34,827 bases of DNA from Pseudomonadales bacterium (GCA_022360555.1 JAKSCQ010000286.1:1-34827); one strand, 5' to 3'. Counted from the stretch's first letter, positions 1 to 9,509 are shown. Translations and numbers: made by a program. The notes: a model not told the origin generated them from the sequence alone.

Positions 1-1471
1 AGAGGCCCCGGGCTGGGCGCTCCTGGCTCAGGTGGGCGGGCAGAATCCACAGGGACTCCACCAGCGACAGCACCAGAATAGCCATGGAGACAATGGGGAT
101 GACCCGCATCAGCACGCCTTCCGGGCCGGGCAGAAACAGCAACGGCGCAAAGGCAAACAGGGTGGTCAACACGGCAAACAGAACGGGCTTGGCCACCCGT
201 TGTGCCCCGGAAATGGCGGCATCGGTGCCTTTCATGCCGCCGTGACGACGCTGGTGATCGATGCTTTCGCCCACGATCACGGCATCATCCACCACAATGC
301 CCAGCACCAGGATGAAGGCAAACAGGGAAATGGTATTGAAGGACTCGCCCAACAACGGCAGCAAGGCACAGGCGCCCAGCATGCAGACCGGAATCCCCAG
401 TGCCACCCAGCCAGCCAGGCGCAGGGTGAGAAACACCCCCAGCATCAGCGTCAACAGCACCAGCCCCTGCAGGGCATTGCGCCACAGCAGGCTGGAGCGT
501 TCCTGGAACTGGCGGGCATCATCGCTCCAGACACTCAGCGCCACGCCCCGGGGCAGATCCGCTTCGGCCAGATAACGCTTCACCGCCTGCGCCACGTCCA
601 GCACGTTCTGTTCGCCCACCCGGTAGACATCCAGCGCCACCGCCGGTTTGCCATCCAGCCAGGCGGCCTGGGTGTCCCGGGAGAAACCGTCATCAATGCG
701 CGCCACATCCCCCAGCCGCAGCAGGTCGCCCTGTTCCGACTGACGCACCACCAGGCCGGCGTAGGCATCGGGGTTGCCCGGTTCCTGACCGGTTTGCAGC
801 AGCCAGTCTCCACGGTCGTTGCGCAGCAGCCCGCCGGCAATCCGCTGGACGCTCTGGCTTGCCCCGGCGGCCATGGCTTCCAGGGTGAGCTGGTAGCGGT
901 ACAGGTCGTCGCGGTCGACCAGCAGCGACATTTCCCGCTCCGGCAGGTTTTCGATATCCACGCTGGATACCGCCTTGTCATTGAGCAGGTCGCGCCGTAC
1001 CTGGTGGGCAAGCTGGTACATATCCTTGCGGGCCAGGCTACCGCTGAGCAACAGCCTTACCACCCGGTTGCGGATCACCAGCTCCTGCACGCGCGGGCGC
1101 TCGGCCTCCACCGGCAGGTTATCCAGAGCATCCAGGCGGGTACGGATCTGCTCCAGCACCGCCCGGGTATCATGCCCCTCCATCACATCCAACTGCACCG
1201 AACAGAGTCCTTCGCGGGATTCACTGATCAGATCGGTGCTGCCTTCCATGTCTTCGATGGCGGTTTCCACCGGCGTGCAGACCAGGGCTTCCACGGTTTC
1301 CGGGGTGGCCTGGGGGTAGGCCACATAAATGCCGATGCGATCCAGCGGCACATTGGGCAGGGTTTCCTGACGGGTATGGGGGATGGCCAGCAGCCCCGCC
1401 AACAGCAGGGTTATCATCAGCAGGTTGGCCACCGCCCCGTTCCGGGCAAACCAGGCAATGGAGCGGTTCAC
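1..1471 (-). CDS. RND efflux permease (HAE-1/AcrB-like), partial, C-terminus beyond left edge
   Basis: Minus-strand translation from GTG at 1471: VNRSIAWFARNGAVANLLMITLLLAGLLAIPHTRQETLPNVPLDRIGIYVAYPQATPETVE... and ...FILVLGIVVDDAIVVGESIDHQRRHGGMKGTDAAISGAQRVAKPVLFAVLTT..., typical of RND permeases; open to the window edge. Confidence 0.9.
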   Translation of the reverse strand, partial: MNRSIAWFARNGAVANLLMITLLLAGLLAIPHTRQETLPNVPLDRIGIYVAYPQATPETVEALVCTPVETAIEDMEGSTDLISESREGLCSVQLDVMEGHDTRAVLEQIRTRLDALDNLPVEAERPRVQELVIRNRVVRLLLSGSLARKDMYQLAHQVRRDLLNDKAVSSVDIENLPEREMSLLVDRDDLYRYQLTLEAMAAGASQSVQRIAGGLLRNDRGDWLLQTGQEPGNPDAYAGLVVRQSEQGDLLRLGDVARIDDGFSRDTQAAWLDGKPAVALDVYRVGEQNVLDVAQAVKRYLAEADLPRGVALSVWSDDARQFQERSSLLWRNALQGLVLLTLMLGVFLTLRLAGWVALGIPVCMLGACALLPLLGESFNTISLFAFILVLGIVVDDAVIVGESIDHQRRHGGMKGTDAAISGAQRVAKPVLFAVLTTLFAFAPLLFLPGPEGVLMRVIPIVSMAILVLSLVESLWILPAHLSQERPARGL

Positions 1472-2625
1472 GGCGGCGTCCCTGTGTTCCCGGCCAGCCC
1501 CGGTGCCGGCGGACGGGGGGTAATGCGCATGCCTTCCAGCAACTGCAGATCCCCGGCCAACACAACACGGGTATCACTGGTAACGCCGTCGTGGAGATAG
1601 AGGTATTGATCGTCGCGGTGCAGCACGGCCACCGCCTGGCGGCGCAATCGCTGCTGCTCGTCCAGCACCCACACCGCCCCCTCGCCGGCGCCCGCGGACC
1701 GGGGCAGCATGGCCACGGCCCGGGTGGGCGCCCCTTGCAATTCGGCGCGAACCAGCACGCCGGGCTCCAGAGGAAATGTCTGCTCGGTGTTATCCACCTG
1801 GACGATCAGCGTCATCATCTGGTTGGCATTGAGCCCGCCTTCCCGGCGCACCACCCTGCCCCGCCACTGCCCCTCACGGCCGGCAAACCGTCCGCGCAGG
1901 GTGACGTTGACGTTCTCCAGAGAGCTGTCATCGCCGGGCACGATGCCCAGCAGGGCCAGCCATTCATCGCGTACCGGCAGGCGAATCTCCACCTGGTCTT
2001 CCTGATACAGCTCCGCCAGCCGGGCACCGGCCGGTACATGCTGCCCGGCCACGGCCACGACCCCCTTGAGACGGCCGCTGACCGGCGCCACCAAGGTGGA
2101 TTGCTCCAGATGTCGCTGCGCCTGGCGCAGCCCCGCCCGGGCGGCGGCCAACCGGCTGTGGGCTTCATCCATCTGGGGTTCGAAACGGCCCAGCGACGAG
2201 CTGCGGTTTTTCGCGCCCGCCACCCGGGCCTTGGCACGGGTCTCGGCCAGGTGCAGTTTGGCGGCGTGAACGGCATTGCGTTGCGACGTCACTTCCAGCT
2301 CAAAGGGTTCCGGGTCCAGTTTCAGCAACACGTCCCCGGCTTCCACCCGGCCCCCATCGGCAAAGGCCTCGGCCACTTCCACCACCCGCCCGGCCACTTC
2401 CAGGCTGAGCGGCAGTTCGTGGCGGGCACGGACCAGCCCCTGGGAGTGCACGGGAATGACCACATCCTTCCACTCCACCTGCCTGGTATCCAGCGTCAGC
2501 ACCGTGTCGTGCTTTTTGCTGGCCGGGGCGGCCGGCGGTACCAGATACAGTGAAGCCACCGCCAGCACCATGGCCGCGGTGGCCAGCAGGGCCACCAGGG
2601 TTCGCAAGCTGACAGGCGCTTTCAT
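1468..2625 (-). CDS. RND membrane fusion (periplasmic adaptor) protein, HlyD/AcrA-like
   Basis: MKAPVSLRTLVALLATAAMVLAVASLYLVPP N-terminal TM, coiled-coil hairpin and barrel-like regions; start reset from the ORF-track start; ATGA overlap with the upstream gene and GTGA overlap with the permease. Confidence 0.88.
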   Translation of the reverse strand: MKAPVSLRTLVALLATAAMVLAVASLYLVPPAAPASKKHDTVLTLDTRQVEWKDVVIPVHSQGLVRARHELPLSLEVAGRVVEVAEAFADGGRVEAGDVLLKLDPEPFELEVTSQRNAVHAAKLHLAETRAKARVAGAKNRSSSLGRFEPQMDEAHSRLAAARAGLRQAQRHLEQSTLVAPVSGRLKGVVAVAGQHVPAGARLAELYQEDQVEIRLPVRDEWLALLGIVPGDDSSLENVNVTLRGRFAGREGQWRGRVVRREGGLNANQMMTLIVQVDNTEQTFPLEPGVLVRAELQGAPTRAVAMLPRSAGAGEGAVWVLDEQQRLRRQAVAVLHRDDQYLYLHDGVTSDTRVVLAGDLQLLEGMRITPRPPAPGLAGNTGTPP

Positions 2626-3578
2626 GTCACCGCGCCCAGCCAGTTGATCCAGCGCTGAAGGCATTGTTGCGCCACGGCGTGCGGAGCCCCCAGAGACGGG
2701 TGCAACTTCAGCGCCAGGTTCATGCGCCCATTCACCACCATGACGCCATTGGCTACCGGGTGATTGGGGCTGCCCGGCCCGCAGCAGACGAACACCGTAT
2801 CCGCTGGCAAGCCGCCGGAGGCAAAGTTGATCTGCCATTCTCCCAGGCTGGAAAACGACCCACAGTGCTGCGGCCCATTGAGCAGTAGACGACACAACCA
2901 GTCCACGCCGGGCTGCCCGATCCAGCGGCCGATACGCGCCAGGTGCCAGTAACGCCAGTGGATATTGGCCTTGAGATAGCTACGGATGGTGCGGTCCAGA
3001 TGCGCGGCGGAATCGCCCTGGTCCACCGTCATGTAGAAGGCGCTGGACAGGTTCATGTTGGCCCGGGGCATGGGGACCGTGCCGCGCATATTGACCGGGA
3101 AACACCAGCTTCCCGGGCCATCGTTGGTCAGCAGGGTATCCGACACCGCCCGCTGCAGCGCCAGTAGCAGCATGCTGTTGAGCGACACCTTCTGTGCATG
3201 CGCGCGCTGGTACAGGGCACGGGTCTGCTCCGGGGACAACGATTCCACCAGGGGGTCGTTGCTTTCACTGGCGGGCTCGGAAAAACGACGCCACTGCGGT
3301 GTTTCCGCCTTGCGCTTTTCCGGGCGGGCCTGCCAGCGCTGCCAGATCGCTGGCGCGTAAAGCTGCCGGCTTTGCGGCATGGACGGCTGGCGAATGCCCA
3401 TGCGTTGCAGTGATTCGGCAATCCCGCCCACCCCGTCGTGGTCGCGGTGCCGCAGGGCAACCGTATAACGCTCGCCAGAGGAAGGCTGGATAAAGATGAA
3501 TTCGATGCGGTCATCAATACCCAGCCGGGCACGGGCCCGGTACCACATGCCGATATAGTCGGTTGTCGAGGCACTCAC
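2622..3578 (-). CDS. Short condensation/acyltransferase-like protein (CoA-dependent acyltransferase-like, HxxxDG motif)
   Basis: ALRHRDHDGVGG resembles the HHxxxDG motif; PVNMRGTVPMPRANMNLSSAFYMTVD region resembles WS/DGAT and condensation proteins; GTG start in a GTGA overlap. Confidence 0.55.
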   Translation of the reverse strand: MSASTTDYIGMWYRARARLGIDDRIEFIFIQPSSGERYTVALRHRDHDGVGGIAESLQRMGIRQPSMPQSRQLYAPAIWQRWQARPEKRKAETPQWRRFSEPASESNDPLVESLSPEQTRALYQRAHAQKVSLNSMLLLALQRAVSDTLLTNDGPGSWCFPVNMRGTVPMPRANMNLSSAFYMTVDQGDSAAHLDRTIRSYLKANIHWRYWHLARIGRWIGQPGVDWLCRLLLNGPQHCGSFSSLGEWQINFASGGLPADTVFVCCGPGSPNHPVANGVMVVNGRMNLALKLHPSLGAPHAVAQQCLQRWINWLGAVT

Positions 3579-4666
3579 AGTCGCGCCACCTCCACATAGG
3601 GCAGGCGACCATCCAGTTGCTCACGGGGGTCGCCGTCGTAGCTCACCAGAAAATGATCACTCAGCAGCAGGCGGCGGCGGTAGCGCGCTGGCACCCTGGC
3701 CAGCGGGTCCTGAGTAAAAAAGCCGCATACCAGCGCATCGTAGCGGCCTTGAAAACGGTTGACGGCATCATCGAGCAACAGGCGCAGCAGGTCCGGGTCA
3801 TTGTTTTCCACGGCCACGCTGTGCAGGGTCAGGTAAGACAACACCCCGCCCGGGGCCGGCAGCTTCATGCCACCACGCAGCAGGCTGTGGGTATTGTAGA
3901 GATGGCGCATCAGCCCCATGCCACGGGCATAACCCAGTACCCGCGTCTGCTTGATGCCCTGCTGATCCCAGAAACCCAGCACGCCTTTCAGCTCGCCTTT
4001 CACCCAGAGGCCCAGAAAGTGATTGGGGCTCAGCCCGTAGCAATAGGCATCGCCGCGCACCCGGGCCACATCCCAGTAGGGGAAGAACTGTTTGCTGGCC
4101 CCCTCGCGGGCGATCAGCCGGGCAATGTCCGCCAGGTCCTCTTCCCCGGTACGCCGGATGGTCACATCCGCGGGCTGCCGCTGACGGCGGGAGCGGGTAT
4201 AGAGCAGGCTGGTCTGGATTTCGCCAGCGGGGTAGTAACTGGGCAGACCGGCCCGCCCGCTGGCCACGGTGGAGAGAGAGGCATTGTTGTCCCGCAGCAC
4301 AGTGGTCTGCATCCATTCTCCCTCCGCCAGTTGCCGGCGAAGCTGGCGAAAAAGCCGGTGCAAGATCATGCCGTTACGGTATTGCGGGTCGATACGCAGG
4401 TCATGGGCATAGCGCACCGGTTTCACCTGGCCGTTCACCCACACATGGCGCCAGCCTACGTTGTAGACAGCACTGACTTTGCCTATCTGGTCATGGGGCT
4501 CCGCCACCCAGACATCCGGCTCCTCGCAGGTTACCCGCGCACCGCGAAAGTAATCCGGATTGCGTTCGAAATTCAGTGTCACCGCGCCCTTCTGCGGCGT
4601 GCCCTGCAGCAACGAGAGGATGGCACCGTTATCCGTTTCCCGGGCCGGGCGTATCTGGTAACTCAC
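3575..4666 (-). CDS. GNAT-like acyltransferase (possibly two GNAT-like halves)
   Basis: VSYQIRPARETDNGAILSLLQGTPQ... start and RPA/RRTGEEDLADIARLI pattern; GTG start at 4666 overlaps the stop of the GH3-like gene. Confidence 0.6.
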   Translation of the reverse strand: MSYQIRPARETDNGAILSLLQGTPQKGAVTLNFERNPDYFRGARVTCEEPDVWVAEPHDQIGKVSAVYNVGWRHVWVNGQVKPVRYAHDLRIDPQYRNGMILHRLFRQLRRQLAEGEWMQTTVLRDNNASLSTVASGRAGLPSYYPAGEIQTSLLYTRSRRQRQPADVTIRRTGEEDLADIARLIAREGASKQFFPYWDVARVRGDAYCYGLSPNHFLGLWVKGELKGVLGFWDQQGIKQTRVLGYARGMGLMRHLYNTHSLLRGGMKLPAPGGVLSYLTLHSVAVENNDPDLLRLLLDDAVNRFQGRYDALVCGFFTQDPLARVPARYRRRLLLSDHFLVSYDGDPREQLDGRLPYVEVARL

Positions 4667-6285
4667 AGCGCCACCTCCTGGCCAGTGACGGGCTGCCCTT
4701 CCCGCCCCAGCCAGACAGGCAAAGCGCCTTGCCAGTGCTGCAGGGATTCCATCTTGATGTTGCCTTCGATCATGCCGCGCTGACGGCACTGGTGCAGGTA
4801 ACGTTCGCGCATGTCCGGATGAATGATGCAGCGCACCGGTGCCAACTGCTTGAGGTTGCGGGCAAGCTGATAATGAAAGTTCTGCTGCAGGGCATGATCC
4901 AGATCGGCGGCAAAGCGGGCGGCATCCGACCCGTCGCCTTCCAGCAGCAGCACATAGCCAGGCAAGCCGTCCTCACTGTCATCAATGGCCACGGTGCAGA
5001 CCGGGGTGAGCCGGGCCGGCAGATTAAGGCTGGCAATGGCATCGCCCACCAGCGGCGCGGTCAGTTTTTCTCCCACCAGATCCGTGGTACCGGCACGGCC
5101 CAGGAAACGCAGCACCGGCACGCCACCGTTGAAGCCCTCCACTGCCACCAGGTCCTTGAGTTTATAGCGCAGCAGTCCGCTACCCGTGCTCAGCAACGGC
5201 ATCACCTGCTGACCGGGCTCCAGCTCCCAGGGGGCATAGACGCAGCCATCGGAAGGGTCCTGAAATTCATACACATGACTGCGGTAGGCCAGGGTGTACT
5301 GCCCCTGATAGGGAATGGTCACCACGCCTTCGGTGGCCCACAGACCCTTGCCCTGGAACGCGGCCTGGGGCAGCAAGCCATGAAGTTGCCTGGCCCAGGG
5401 CCCCGAGGCCGCCGTATCCCAGGCGCTGACCAACGCCAGTGACGGCCACAGAGCCATGAAAAAATCGGCATTCAGGCGGCCATCCCACTGTCGCAACAGT
5501 TCGGCCCCCTCCGGGGACCATGGGCAACTATCCATGTCCGCGCCCTGCATCCTGCGTCCCCAGCTACCGGTGGCCAGCACCTCCGCCAGCTCCTCGCGCC
5601 AGCCGGCCATGGCACGCAACATACCCAGCCCAAAGGTGGGGCTCCAGATGGACAGCATGGACAGGGATCGGTCACTGATCAGAAAAGCCAGGGTGGCAAA
5701 CAGGGAATCATCCGAGGTCCGGGCCAGTGACACCTCCTGCGGAACGGACTGGGTGGCCCCCGCCAGCAATCGCTTGCCCAGTGACATCAGCTGGATATCG
5801 TCATTGATATCATCACGCATGCTCTCGCGCAGTGACGTGGGTACCCAGGACATGGACCAGTAATGCCGCCCGTGCATCAGGCGAGGATGTTGCCGGTAGA
5901 GATCCACCACCCAGGGGCTGATGGCACTGTCCAGCTCTTCAAGAAACTGTCGGGTATAGGGGATCCATTTGATGGAGGAAGTGGAACCGCTGGTGGGCTG
6001 GTAACGGGTTACCGGTGACTGAATCAATGGCTTCCCGCCATTGGCACGCCCCTGATCCACGGCGTCACGCCAGTGGTCGTAATCGGTCACGGGCTGGCGT
6101 TCGGCAAAGGTTTCCCAGGACCAGTCCGCGTGGATACCCCGGCGCTGCCCTTCCGCTGTGGCGGCAACACCTTTAAGCAAAACACTCAGCTTACGACGTT
6201 GCACCGTTTCCATCATGTAGCGTGATGCGGCAAAACGACGCTCACCAGGCCAGGTGGCCAGTTTCAGAAGTCGATGTCCGAACAT
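4663..6285 (-). CDS. GH3-family (auxin-responsive GH3-like) acyl-acid-amido-synthetase homologue
   Basis: QPTSGSTSSIKWIPYTRQFLEEL nucleotide-binding motif, GVVTIPYQGQYTLAYRSHVYEFQDP, LSTGSGLLRYKLKDLVAVEGF, FLGRAGTTDLVGEKLT: GH3/adenylating-enzyme signatures. Confidence 0.8.
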   Translation of the reverse strand: MFGHRLLKLATWPGERRFAASRYMMETVQRRKLSVLLKGVAATAEGQRRGIHADWSWETFAERQPVTDYDHWRDAVDQGRANGGKPLIQSPVTRYQPTSGSTSSIKWIPYTRQFLEELDSAISPWVVDLYRQHPRLMHGRHYWSMSWVPTSLRESMRDDINDDIQLMSLGKRLLAGATQSVPQEVSLARTSDDSLFATLAFLISDRSLSMLSIWSPTFGLGMLRAMAGWREELAEVLATGSWGRRMQGADMDSCPWSPEGAELLRQWDGRLNADFFMALWPSLALVSAWDTAASGPWARQLHGLLPQAAFQGKGLWATEGVVTIPYQGQYTLAYRSHVYEFQDPSDGCVYAPWELEPGQQVMPLLSTGSGLLRYKLKDLVAVEGFNGGVPVLRFLGRAGTTDLVGEKLTAPLVGDAIASLNLPARLTPVCTVAIDDSEDGLPGYVLLLEGDGSDAARFAADLDHALQQNFHYQLARNLKQLAPVRCIIHPDMRERYLHQCRQRGMIEGNIKMESLQHWQGALPVWLGREGQPVTGQEVAL

Positions 6286-6303
6286 GGGTTACCCCGTATT
6301 TTT

Positions 6304-7080
6304 TTAGTTATTTGCCGGAACCGCTGTCATTGTTTTCCGGGTTTTACCACGCAACTTGCGCCACAGCATGAACGGATAGTTAAAAATCAGGGAATAGGAA
6401 ATTTCACCGATGCAGGGCAGCTCCGTCCCCCGCCGCCAAGTGGGGTTACGGCGCTCGAAAAACTGAATTTTTTCATTTTCCCGGCGCATTTCATCGGTAA
6501 TGTCCGCCACGTCAGATTTCAGATGCGTATAGCCCTCACCAAAATCCAGAAGCTTTCTTTCACTGCAGTAGCAACCCGGGAAAAGCCTTTCGCAGTAATC
6601 ATCCACCATCTTTTCCATAGCGCGACTGTTACTTTCCGGGTTCGGGTAATAATTCTGGAAGTTATTCGCCATCAGCAAATAGGTCTTGTACCCCTTGGAG
6701 ATCAACAACCAGAACAGCGGACGGAAAGGATGGCGAAACTTTTCACGAATCATGCGAAAGAAAAACGCCACATGAAGCGCCTTATTGCCCCAGTATTGTT
6801 GCTCAATAATGGTATCGCCACTGAACACGCCCTTTACCCGGCGGCCTTCGATATTCATGTCCAGGGTTTTCATGGTGGAGAAACCTACCACGCGCTTGGT
6901 AGCTCGCTCTTCCACGAGAAAAACGCCGTTCTTTTCCACCATATCCTTGCAAAAGAGATCGAGACTTATATTTTCGTAGTACCCGGAATATATCTCATAC
7001 ATTCTTCGCATGACGGGTACGGAAACCCTGGAGAGTGGGACATAACGGGCTTTTAGTCTCGCATTATTTTCCCTTTGCAT
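6304..7080 (-). CDS. Hypothetical protein, GNAT-like
   Basis: 258-aa ORF, first gene of the operon; ...GVFLVEERATKRVVGFSTMKTLDM... resembles a GNAT core. Confidence 0.55.
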   Translation of the reverse strand: MQRENNARLKARYVPLSRVSVPVMRRMYEIYSGYYENISLDLFCKDMVEKNGVFLVEERATKRVVGFSTMKTLDMNIEGRRVKGVFSGDTIIEQQYWGNKALHVAFFFRMIREKFRHPFRPLFWLLISKGYKTYLLMANNFQNYYPNPESNSRAMEKMVDDYCERLFPGCYCSERKLLDFGEGYTHLKSDVADITDEMRRENEKIQFFERRNPTWRRGTELPCIGEISYSLIFNYPFMLWRKLRGKTRKTMTAVPANN

Positions 7081-7281
7081 TTTTCCGCTCCATGTTTATT
7101 TTTATGTGCCGAAAGCGGAGCACATCATGTCCACGGACAGTGATCGACTTAATAGTTAAAGCGGCCATTTTTTTGTTAAAAATGGCAAATCCCTTTTTAA
7201 AGGGGCAAAAGGTATAGCTTAGTGAGAGCTGTATCACATACATAAGAACAACAGCACTAACCGGCACACCGGGTAACAACA

Positions 7282-8292
7282 ATGAAAAATGACGGAATGG
7301 CGTTAGACGTTCCTCTCATCTCTGTTCGCTATGCCCGCCGTTTTTTACGGTTTGTCCAAAAACACGGAATAAATGGAACGATAGTGCTCGAAAATTCCGG
7401 CGTGGATGCCTCCATGCTGGATAACCCCGATGCGTTTCTTTCCATGCGACAGGTAACCCATCTGCTACGCAATGGCACTCGCCTGCTTGCCGACCCGACG
7501 GCGGCTTTTCGTTTTGGCCAGGAGCTGGATCTGCAAGGGCACGGCCTGTTCGGTTTCGCACTGCTTCGACAACAGGATTATCGGCAACTGGTGAATATGG
7601 TGGTGCAGTATTTGCGAGTATCCCTGCCCATCATGGACATGGAGATCAGTTGTAATGGTGGCCTGATCGCTATCCGCCTGCATGACAACTGGGACCTCAA
7701 GGAACTTAAACCGACAGTGGCCAATATCTATATGGGCAGCATCCATGCACTGGCCTCGCTGGTATGTCGGCGCTTCACTTTCGAGTTCGATTTTGCCTGC
7801 CCGGGCAATTCCCTGATCTGGCAGAAGCTGGAACAAGGCGTGGAAGTGCGATTCAACCGCGACAGCAACCAGGTACTCATGCCGCTGTCCGGTCGACAAG
7901 CGCGCGATGATGACGCCAGTGTTGCCAACTACCTGGCCGCCGCCCGTTCCCGGGAACAACTGCAGACTGACGACAGCCTGAAGGTCGTCATCCAGGTACG
8001 CCACGAAGTCATGAATGCCCCGGGGCGCGACAGCACCCTGGAACGGGTGGCCCAGAAGCTGGGGATGAGCCCGCGCTCCGTGCGCCGCCATCTCAGCCTG
8101 GCCGGCTTTGCCTTCAGCGGCATTCGCAATGAAGTACGCGAAACCTTCGCCACCCGCTATCTGATGGAAACCGACATGCCGCTGGAAAAGATTTCCGAAC
8201 AGCTCGGCTACAGCGACCAGGCCAGTTTTAGCAAGGCCTACCGTAGCTGGACCGGGCGCACCCCCGGCGAGGTTCGCCGCACCAGCCGCTGA
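7282..8292 (+). CDS. AraC-family transcriptional regulator with N-terminal arabinose-binding-like domain
   Basis: C-terminal TLERVAQKLGMSPRSVRRHLSLAGFAFSGIRNEVRETFATRYLMETDMPLEKISEQLGYSDQASFSKAYRSWTGRTPGEVRR is a classic AraC HTH pair. Confidence 0.93.
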   Translation: MKNDGMALDVPLISVRYARRFLRFVQKHGINGTIVLENSGVDASMLDNPDAFLSMRQVTHLLRNGTRLLADPTAAFRFGQELDLQGHGLFGFALLRQQDYRQLVNMVVQYLRVSLPIMDMEISCNGGLIAIRLHDNWDLKELKPTVANIYMGSIHALASLVCRRFTFEFDFACPGNSLIWQKLEQGVEVRFNRDSNQVLMPLSGRQARDDDASVANYLAAARSREQLQTDDSLKVVIQVRHEVMNAPGRDSTLERVAQKLGMSPRSVRRHLSLAGFAFSGIRNEVRETFATRYLMETDMPLEKISEQLGYSDQASFSKAYRSWTGRTPGEVRRTSR

Positions 8293-8407
8293 CTGTAATT
8301 GACCCAAATTCACCCGGGCCTGTCGCTCGGGGTTTTTCCTTTCCCCGGCAATGGAACTAGTATCAGCGTCAGATAGACCCAGTCGGGAAATAGCAATAAC
8401 AAGCAGG

Positions 8408-9409
8408 ATGAGACTGATGAAGAAGTTGTTCACTGCCGCTCTGGCGGCCTGTGCCCTGGCGGCCTCACTGAACGTGCAGGCCGAGACCATGAAACGCAAG
8501 GTATGTGTATTCGATATCGTCGGCAATGTGGGCCCGGTGATGGGCGCCATGAAGGACTGGAAGGCCGCCGCCCTGGGCTGGGGCCTGGAAGCCGAACTGA
8601 TTCCCCATACCAACGAGGCCATTGCCGCCGAGGATCTCAAGGCCGGTGTCTGTGACGCGGCGCTGATCACCGGCCTGCGCGGCCGGGCCTTCAACGAATA
8701 CGCCGGCACCATCGACTCCATCGGCGCCATCCCTTCCATGGATCACATGCGGGTGGTCCTGCAAGTGCTGGCGCATCCGCAAAGTGCCGCCAAACTGTCT
8801 CAGGGCGCCTACCAGATCATGGGCATCGCCCCGGCCGGCGCTGCTTACATTTTCGTCGACGACCGGGAAGTGAACACCCTGGCCAAGGCGGCCGGCAAGC
8901 GTGTGGCGGTGCTGGAATATGACGAAACCCAGGCCAAGCTGGTGTCCCAGGTGGGCGCTACCCCGGTGGCCTCGGACGTCACCAACTTCTCCACCAAGTT
9001 CAACAATGGGGTGGTGGATGTGATCGCGGCTCCGCTGGTGGCCTATGATGCCCTGGAACTCTACAAGGGCCTGAGCCCGGACGGTGGCATCATCGATTAT
9101 CCGCTGGTCCAGCTGACCATCCAGTTGATTGCCAAGAAAGACCGTTTCCCCGCCGACATGGCCCAGAAGTCCCGCGAGTATTTCTACAAGAACCTGGACC
9201 GGATTGAGGAGCAACTGCGCAAGGAAGCCGAGAAGGTGGACAAGCGCTGGTGGGTCCAGATCCCTGAGGCGGACAAGCGCGAGTATGAAGTAATGATGCA
9301 GGAAGCCCGCACCCAACTGAAAAACGAGGGCTACTACGACCCGGAAATGCTCAAGCTGCTGCGCAAGGTACGCTGCAAGCTGGACTCCAGCCGGGCGGAA
9401 TGCACCTAA
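8408..9409 (+). CDS. Putative periplasmic solute-binding protein
   Basis: Signal peptide MRLMKKLFTAALAACALAASLNVQA; ...KRKVCVFDIVGNVGPVMGAMKDW... and two-lobe-like body; start reset to ATG 8408 with AGCAGG upstream. Confidence 0.65.
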   Translation: MRLMKKLFTAALAACALAASLNVQAETMKRKVCVFDIVGNVGPVMGAMKDWKAAALGWGLEAELIPHTNEAIAAEDLKAGVCDAALITGLRGRAFNEYAGTIDSIGAIPSMDHMRVVLQVLAHPQSAAKLSQGAYQIMGIAPAGAAYIFVDDREVNTLAKAAGKRVAVLEYDETQAKLVSQVGATPVASDVTNFSTKFNNGVVDVIAAPLVAYDALELYKGLSPDGGIIDYPLVQLTIQLIAKKDRFPADMAQKSREYFYKNLDRIEEQLRKEAEKVDKRWWVQIPEADKREYEVMMQEARTQLKNEGYYDPEMLKLLRKVRCKLDSSRAECT

Positions 9410-9416
9410 AAAAGCA

Positions 9417-9445
9417 GTTGCAAGTTGAAAGTTTCAAGTTGCAAC
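9417..9445. repeat. 29-nt near-palindrome GTTGCAAGTTGAAA-G-TTTCAAGTTGCAAC
   Basis: 14-nt arms with one mismatch; related motif on the opposite strand at 9551-9568. Confidence 0.7.
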
Positions 9446-9476
9446 GCGGGGCAAGTTAACGACAGCCCCAAACACG

Positions 9477-9509
9477 AGAGGCCGCGTCCAGACTCTGGAC
9501 GCGGCCTCT
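9477..9509. terminator. Bidirectional hairpin between convergent genes
   Basis: AGAGGCCGCGTCCAGA-C-TCTGGACGCGGCCTCT: 16-nt perfect arms, located between convergent stops at 9409 and 9570. Confidence 0.75.

Noticed and set aside
32-1600. 522-aa plus-strand ORF
   Set aside because: Antisense to the RND permease; H/Q/G-rich composition typical of a high-GC shadow ORF, no recognisable domain
3563-4783. 406-aa plus-strand ORF
   Set aside because: Shadow of the GNAT-like gene on the minus strand, which has the coherent translation and coupled overlaps
7465-8739. 424-aa minus-strand ORF
   Set aside because: Antisense to the clear AraC-family gene; no domain recognised
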